A stretch of 64,000 bases of DNA. It comes from Liolophura sinensis (lineage: Eukaryota; Mollusca; Polyplacophora; Chitonida; Chitonidae). The stretch lies in the NCBI RefSeq assembly GCF_032854445.1, contig NC_088295.1, forward strand, positions 7,566,501 through 7,630,500. Reading direction: 5' to 3'. This document shows positions 57,961 to 64,000 of this stretch, piece by piece (position 1 is the stretch's first letter; each line of letters starts with the position of its first letter). Under the pieces are notes generated by a model. It did not search any database, was not told where the DNA came from, and saw only the letters and a program-made list of their open reading frames with translations. The translations under genes were made by a program, and so were the position numbers.

Positions 57961-58930
57961 GCCTATATTGATTGTAAATCACTAAGAACACAATCGTAGT
58001 CTTAGTTAACAATCAACAACCCTGGAACAAAGGGATCGAAAGCTAGTTGTAATTTACAATCAGAAATGTAAATTAACGTTATCTCCCCTAAATTAACCTT
58101 AAAAACAAATACTTGCCTTTGGTAGCCATAGGTAGACTGCCTATTAGTAGTTTTGTACTCGGTTTGCAAAGATGTGCAATTTAATTGCTTCAAAGAATTG
58201 TTACGATCTTTCTCACATGTTGTGGTTAGCTGTTGAATCTTTATTATGTAGAACTCTTTTCAAAATGAAGGGAAAAAAGTTACTGACTGGTATATTTCTC
58301 ATTTACACAGACCACCATTGCGAACCAGTGAACTTTGAAAAACAATCGCCGTCGTATGTCCGAAAAGTAACAATCACCTTACAGTTCCTTCGTACAAGAG
58401 TGTGTCGGTTGCAAGATTAGGCCACGATCACTCCTAGTGATTTACAATCAACTTAGGTTTATGATGCCTTTGTACAAGCGGCTCCTGAGTCACAAGTGTA
58501 GACTGGACTTGTTGTAGACTGGTGATTGTATGACGTGCTCTAACTGCCGAATGCACCTCTCAACCCTGACCCGTTGAAATTCAATACATTCGTTTGGCAC
58601 GTGGGGTGTGCTTTTTTTTTTTGGTTGCCGTTTGATTCATTGCGCTAGGTCATGTACATATAGTTAATGTTTTTGTTGTGATGACGCTTGATTCAATCAC
58701 CGACAGAGGGCTGCACTTGAGGCGTGAACATTGTTGTGTCACTCCTGTGTCAGCGAGAGGCGGAACTTCTAAGTAGCAGGTCATTATCATGTTACCCCAC
58801 AAAATTACGTTTTTGATGTGGTGGTCTTTAGAGGTGGGTCTCGTTACGGTAGCTGGAGCGTGGCAGTCCTAATTTGTCAATACTGAAAGCGCGACGCGGC
58901 TGGTCTGTGCAGGTCGAACTCACACCTCCG
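57961..58930. other. no supported gene; GC-richer at right end
   Basis: No array or SINE. From about 58690 to 58940 CpG content rises (GAAAGCGCGACGCGGCTGG near 58885), which could be a promoter for the small frame at 58942. Confidence 0.35.
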
Positions 58931-58941
58931 GACACAATGAA

Positions 58942-59112
58942 ATGGCTTCACAGATGGAAACAAAACAGCCAACGGTTTTCGGTGTGAGAATATCGAGTGA
59001 CAAAGGTTTTCGTCGATGTGTTGGAAATATGCACGCAGGGACATTTTCGCTATTTCCGCTAATAGCCATTTTGTCGAGACACACAGCTTACTGGAAGACT
59101 TTTAATCCGTGA
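58942..59112 (+). other. 56-codon open frame, possible first exon or small protein
   Basis: ATGGCTTCACAGATGGAAAC opens a frame of 56 residues (MASQMETKQPTVFGVRISSD at the start, YWKTFNP at the end) closing with TGA at 59110-59112. It follows a CpG-rich patch. No family match. A degenerate 31-bp array begins right behind it. Confidence 0.22.
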
Positions 59113-59124
59113 CTGTAATAACCG

Positions 59125-59465
59125 AGTCCACTTCTTGGCTCTGTAATATCGGTTACCATTAATTCATGACTACGTATTAACAATTTAGGCACTTCATTGT
59201 TCTGCAATAGTCGAGTCCAGCGTTTCATGTTTATGTAATAGCCAGTTCTGACACTTCATAGTTCTGCAGTAGTCAACTCCATGACTTCTTGGTTCTGTAT
59301 TAACCGATTCCAGCACTTTATGGTTCCGTCATAACCGATTGCAGCATGGTTCTGATATAGCTGACGTCAGCATTTCAGGGCCCAGTCATAGTTGACCTCA
59401 GCGTTCGATGATTCTCTTATAGCTGGTTTTAGCACCCCGTAGTTCTCATAAAACTGACTATAGTA
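59125..59465. repeat. degenerate 31-bp tandem repeat, about 11 copies
   Basis: The motif CACTTCATGGTTCTGTAATA with a CCGA(T/G)TCCAG joint recurs at 59192, 59223, 59254, 59285 and 59316, exactly 31 bp apart, with heavy substitution between copies. Confidence 0.8.
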
Positions 59466-60058
59466 ACATTATGGTAATGTTATAGCGGATCGTCACAGAT
59501 CGAGGACAACAGACCGCGACCTAGCCTAATAACAGAGAAACATTATGAATGGTAAGTACATATTTCCCTTCATATACTTTGTATCCTAGTTCTGTTCAAT
59601 TCCATATACTAACAGGTCGCTGATATGAGCTTTGTTCAACACGAGACCAGACAGTGTTAGACAATAGATAAAGGTTAATTTCCAGCCAGAGTGTGATATT
59701 CGATGTCATTATACCTTATATATTGATTCTGCACTTGCCTTAGCTGTTGATCAGCGATGAAAGAATGGTTGTTCTCTGTGAAAGCAATCATGACCTGATA
59801 TTCTCCTAACTAAGCTCAGGTTAGATTATGTCGGTTTGGTAATACTTTCCTCTCACTTACACTTCCTTCAAGCTGAATTTGTGGATAAATAGTACCACAT
59901 TCATCAACGGAACTATGAGTAAATTGGATTTGTCCGCATGAATGTCGACCAATAGTTCCAGATACACCAACAGATGTGCAGGCAATTGTGCTGTATGCAT
60001 CCGAATATAGACAAATAGTGCCGAATAGACAACTGTGCTAAATGTACCAAGAAAGCTA
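59466..60058. other. no gene or repeat recognised
   Basis: AT-rich intergenic sequence. Confidence 0.5.
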
Positions 60059-60069
60059 TAGAAAATTGA

Positions 60070-60280
60070 TTGACTTGATTTGTGTCTTACGCTACACTCA
60101 AGAATGTTTCACTTATATGACGGCGGCCAGCAGTGTAGTGAGAGGAAACCGGACAGAGCATGGGGGAAACCCTCTACCATCTGGAGGTTTCTGCCAGACC
60201 TTCTCACGTACGATCGGAGAGGAAGGCAGCATGTACTGGACTTGAACTCACAGCGAACGCATTGGCGAGAAATCCTTGTG
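60070..60280 (-). mobile_element. SINE, conserved-centre family, with perfect 11-bp TSD
   Basis: On + it reads TTGTGTCTTACGCTACACTC, TTTCACTTATATGACGGCGG, TCTACCATCTGGAGGTTTCT and CTGGACTTGAACTCACAGCG (reverse complement of the B-box half of the head). It is flanked by TAGAAAATTGA at 60059-60069 and 60281-60291. The poly-TTTA tail is missing. Confidence 0.9.
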
Positions 60281-60291
60281 TAGAAAATTGA

Positions 60292-62240
60292 GATGTTAAG
60301 ACAGAGGAGAAAACAAAAAACGTGGATAAGTGTAGACAATAATAGTGCATAGACGGACAGGGACGTACATAAAATAGTGTTGGATGTACCGATGTACCAA
60401 CACAAATGTGCACAATTCTAGTGACAATACACACACATAACACTCGGTGTACTATGAGAAACATAGAAATGTCTATAGATACATGTATATTTGACTAATA
60501 ATTTGGACTGTAATAGCAGAAATATGTTGGAATAATAGAAAATTGTGTTGAATAGATGATTGCAATTACTGACAAATAGTTTTGAATGTACCAAATGTAG
60601 ATTAGATAATCAAACACGAGATGAAACGGGGTTAGTGCTACTCTGGCTCTTTTGGTCATTGTGGCTTTTTAATTGGCTAAGAGCAATGAGAGAATCAGAG
60701 GCACATGCATGGGCTTGCAAATGTGCTAGATGTGCTCTGACAGGAGTGTAGACAAGATGATGATAATAAAAAGCCAATTGGTATATTGTGGTTATATGTC
60801 ATCCAAAGCTTACATGTAGCTCGTAAGGGTAATGACGCCTCAATTTGCTACCCTATCACGTCTTGACGTACGACTCATGCAAGGGTTACTCGTATAAGCC
60901 ACCAAAAATACATTGTTACACTGTCTTGGGGGAAAATCACAAGTTATCTTAACCATTGCCAGTATGTTATAAAAAAACCAACTGTCACACTGACAATGGT
61001 TGACTAGCAACTGTCACGTTGTCTTAAAGTTACTCATTGGTTGATTATGAATTGTGTGATAGAAAAACTGTCAGACAATGTGGGGAACAGGCCCATCGGT
61101 TACCACTATAGACTCTACGTGTGACAAAAAAATCCGACAGCCATCTCATGACGTGATTGAACGGAGACCTTTAGGCTTTTGTGTAGTCCATAACCAGGTG
61201 CCAAATGGTTGTTATATATTAATACCATGTCGGTGGAACTCTTCAGGCTTATTGCTGTAAACAAATGGTAACTGCATGGTATTTTCTGTATGCAAAATGG
61301 TAACTGCATAGTAACTTCTGTAAATACAAGATACGCCTACTGCCAGTTTATGTTTAACTGACAAATGCTAAACCAAGTCGGCATAATTAAGACTGAATTT
61401 AGACCATATTTTGGTGACTTGTCTGGAACAAGGTCAATGGTTTTTATCAAAAAGAAAAAAAATTATGATCACAAAACTTGTGTCGCATTGTAAGCAGCAT
61501 GTCATGACATTGTGTCAAGGTCATCTGACAGTGGTGGACGTGAGATGGCGCATGGATTTTAGACGCCCGCCAACGGGCTGCATTGTGGGTGTGTGATGGA
61601 CAGTTTTATTCCACTGGAGTTAGTCTTCCTAAGTGGTGCAATTATCTAGGAATTTAATTTGTTTATTTCGTTGTGTAATGGAATGACACGTAATGTCAAC
61701 AGTTTTTCCTGCTGAAAAGAATTAGTACTAGCAATGAACATCCGATTTTTTTTACTTTTTACAAAGTGGTTTAATGACCGTTGTGCTTTCGTCTCTGATA
61801 GGCAGCCCGCATGTTTATATTTGTTGAGTATTTCCACAGAGACCCGCATCGTAAAAAAGTCAGATTCTAAATTCGCCTCCCTGTAATTACTTTCACTTGA
61901 GTCATTGTTTTCTCCACTTTTCTGGGGCGGGGGTGATGGGCTACTTGACGAGAATTGTAAATCACGGTATACCCTAGTGACTGACTCGACATGTAAACCT
62001 ATCACTGACACACAGTTTATTGTACATAAACAAAACACAGTTAGTTATCTTTCTTGTAACCGTAATCGTAAAAGAGGAAACATTGTGTTCTAGTGATTAG
62101 TTTAATGTAATACACTAGTATTTCTAAGATTCCTAATGATGGTAAAATAAAGTTCGGAAGTATCTATGTCAAAATAAATCTTTCGTGTCTCGGAGTTACA
62201 CTTCTCGTTCATTACATTAAGCATTACTGGTTTTAATACA
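60292..62240. other. no gene recognised
   Basis: No array or SINE. Frames at 60109-60464 (-) overlap the SINE. The 130-codon minus frame at 62038-61646 is Ser/Lys-rich and within chance length. Confidence 0.45.
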
Positions 62241-62245
62241 AGAGG

Positions 62246-62521
62246 GGTCCTCCGTAGCTCAGTTAGTTAGCCCGCTAGTGCAGCGTAATGGCTCAGGAGC
62301 CTCTCACCTATGTGGTCGCTGTGAGTTCAAGTCCAGCTCATGCTGGCTTCCCCTCCGGCCGTAAGTGGAAAGGTCTTTCAGCAACCTGCGGATGGTCGTG
62401 GGTTTCCGCCAGGCTCTGTCCGGTTTCCTTCCACCATAATGCTGGCCGCCGTTGTATAAGTGAAATATTCTTGTGTACGGCGTAAAACACCAATAATACA
62501 ACAACCAATTAAATAAATAAA
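62246..62521 (+). mobile_element. tRNA-derived SINE, conserved-centre family, near full length
   Basis: The best copy of the family. Its tRNA-like head has an A box (TAGCTCAGTTAGTTAG from 62255) and a B box (GTTCAAGTCC, 62325-62334). The conserved centre follows (CTTTCAGCAACCTGCGGATG, GTCGTGGGTTTCCGCC, ATAATGCTGGCCGCCGTTGT), then CTTGTGTACGGCGTAAAACA and an AATAAATAAAT tail. From memory the centre resembles the conserved-domain SINEs (MetaSINE type) reported in molluscs; this needs a database comparison. Confidence 0.92.
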
Positions 62522-62955
62522 TAGTAGAAGAGGCTGTTGTTGTTGTTGTATATGATATAGTGGTAGTAGGCCTATTGAATGATCCTACAGCAAATCTTTT
62601 ATCAACTTTTGCGAATGACCATGACAAAACTGCACAGTTAACAAGTATCTGAATTTGATATAAAAGAAAGTGACGGCAAAAAAAACATTTCATGCCAGAC
62701 ACTGCACGTGTATGACACCATATGTGGTTGTCGATTAACTGAGGATTGGTTTGTCTGGTTGAAATGTCACCAAAGTTCAGCACGATTCAGGGAATAAGAG
62801 ATGATGTATGACTCTCGACCCAAATTTGTCTTTTACCGTCCAGATTATTATGTGCTTGATACGGAATTGAGCTAACCACACACTTAGTGTTAAAAGCCTG
62901 AATGGCCAGATATTCGGACCGGTTTAACATTTAGTTGTTGGAGGCAGGAAGCCAC
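62522..62955. other. spacer before the terminal array
   Basis: No gene. It contains ATTGGTTTGTCTGGTTGAAA (62744-62763), a sequence that reappears inside the terminal array. Confidence 0.5.
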
Positions 62956-62959
62956 GTGT

Positions 62960-64000
62960 ATTTATCGCAAAGGCTGATTGTACATGTACCGTGCAGCCCA
63001 CTCGCTGATGTATATACATGCACCGCCCACACCACACGCTGTATATACATGTACCGCCCACACCACACACTATATATACATGTACCGCCCACACCAGACG
63101 CTGTATGTACATGTACCGCCCACACCAGACGCTGTATGTACACGTAACGCCCATACCATATGCTGTATGTATATGTATCACCCAAACCACTCGCTAAATG
63201 AACATGTACCGCTGAATCCACACGGTGTATGTACATGTACAGCTCAAACCACATGCTGTATGTACATGTACCGCCCAAACCACACGCTGTATGTACATGT
63301 ACCTCCCAAGCCACACGCTGTATGTACACGTAACGCCCATACCACATGTACGTGTATCCCCCCAAACCACACGCTGAATGAACATGTACAGCTGAAACCA
63401 CAGGCTCTATGTACATGTACCGCTCAATCCACACGCAGTATGTATATGTACCACTCAGACCATACGCAGTATGTACATGTACTGCCTAAGCCAGACGCTG
63501 TATGTACATGTAACGCCCATACCACATGCTGTATGTACATGTATCACCCAAACCACACGCTGTATGAACATGTAGCACTCAAACCATACGCAGTATGTAC
63601 ATGTACCGCCCAAGCCAGACGCTGTGTGTACATGTAACGCCCAAGCCAGACGCTGTATGTACATGTAATGCCCATACCACATGCCGTATGTACATGTAAC
63701 GCCCATACCACATGCTGTATGTACATGTACTGCCCAAACCACACGCTGTATGTACATGTACCGCCCAAACCACACGCTGTATGAGCATGTGCCGCTCAAC
63801 TCACAGGCTTTATGTACATGTACTGCTCAACCCACATGCTGTATGTAGATGTACCGCTCAATACTCACACTGTATGAGCATGTACCGCTCCACCTTCACA
63901 CACACTGTATGTACATGTACCGCCCAAAATTGGTTTATCTGGTTGAACAGTCACATACATGCAAGGTGTATGTACATGTACCGGCCAACTCACACGCTGT
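62960..64000. repeat. 31-bp minisatellite, about 33 copies, running off the window
   Basis: The unit contains TGTATGTACATGTACCGCCC and AAACCACACGC. It holds the palindrome TACATGTA. Three units make 31 codons, giving the long frames on both strands. Variants (ACGCCCATACCACATGCTG, GCTCAAACC) appear in blocks. The array continues to the last base, so its full length is unknown. Confidence 0.95.

Noticed and set aside
62246-62340. functional tRNA gene
   Set aside because: A and B boxes are present, but they are the head of a SINE that continues into the conserved centre and tail; no complete cloverleaf was evident.

Overview
The window is nuclear DNA of an invertebrate animal, most likely a marine mollusc and perhaps a gastropod of the abalone or limpet kind. 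The signs are small exons in kilobase introns with GT-AG borders, about 40% GC, and two families of tRNA-derived SINEs. One SINE family has a conserved central block of the kind I know from molluscs, and the other ends in a CACT-rich tail. Minisatellites are extremely dense: summing my intervals gives about 19 kb, close to 30% of the window. The lineage call rests on memory of such SINEs, not on a search.

Two genes can be reconstructed, and they point tail to tail. The first is centrin-3 (CETN3) on the + strand: six coding exons from 5352 to 14320, 169 residues, four EF-hands, every intron phase consistent. Its first exon encodes only five residues plus two bases of a sixth codon. The second is the 3' part of a synaptotagmin-15-like gene on the - strand: five exons from 25085 down to 19746, two C2 domains that lack most Ca2+ ligands, all phases consistent. 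Its N-terminal exon(s) were not found. The two genes are about 5.4 kb apart at their 3' ends, and that gap holds SINEs and no clear gene.

Layout: 1-5350 upstream DNA with a five-unit array of potential hairpins (3936-4294). 5352-14320 CETN3, with arrays in introns 2 and 5. 14321-19745 intergenic with SINEs. 19746-25085 synaptotagmin-15-like, with a different simple or tandem repeat in each internal intron but one. 25125-37140 a series of arrays (72, 19, 43, about 95, 18 and 30 bp units) with nested SINEs. 37965-40325 a 35-bp satellite of about 67 copies with a roughly 421-bp higher-order repeat. 43260-44160 a 29-bp array. 44742-44973 a candidate coding exon. 46490-47030 a 59-bp array. 48595-49525 a degenerate 53-bp array ending in a C-rich tract. 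50770-53735 a 24-bp satellite of about 123 copies, open in several reading frames. 53870-57960 four more arrays. 62960-64000 a 31-bp array that runs off the window.

Apart from CETN3, the synaptotagmin-15-like gene and a few weak exon candidates (near 60, 40460, 44742, 55040 and 58942), I see no gene. Most long open frames here are tandem arrays whose unit length, or a small multiple of it, is divisible by three.
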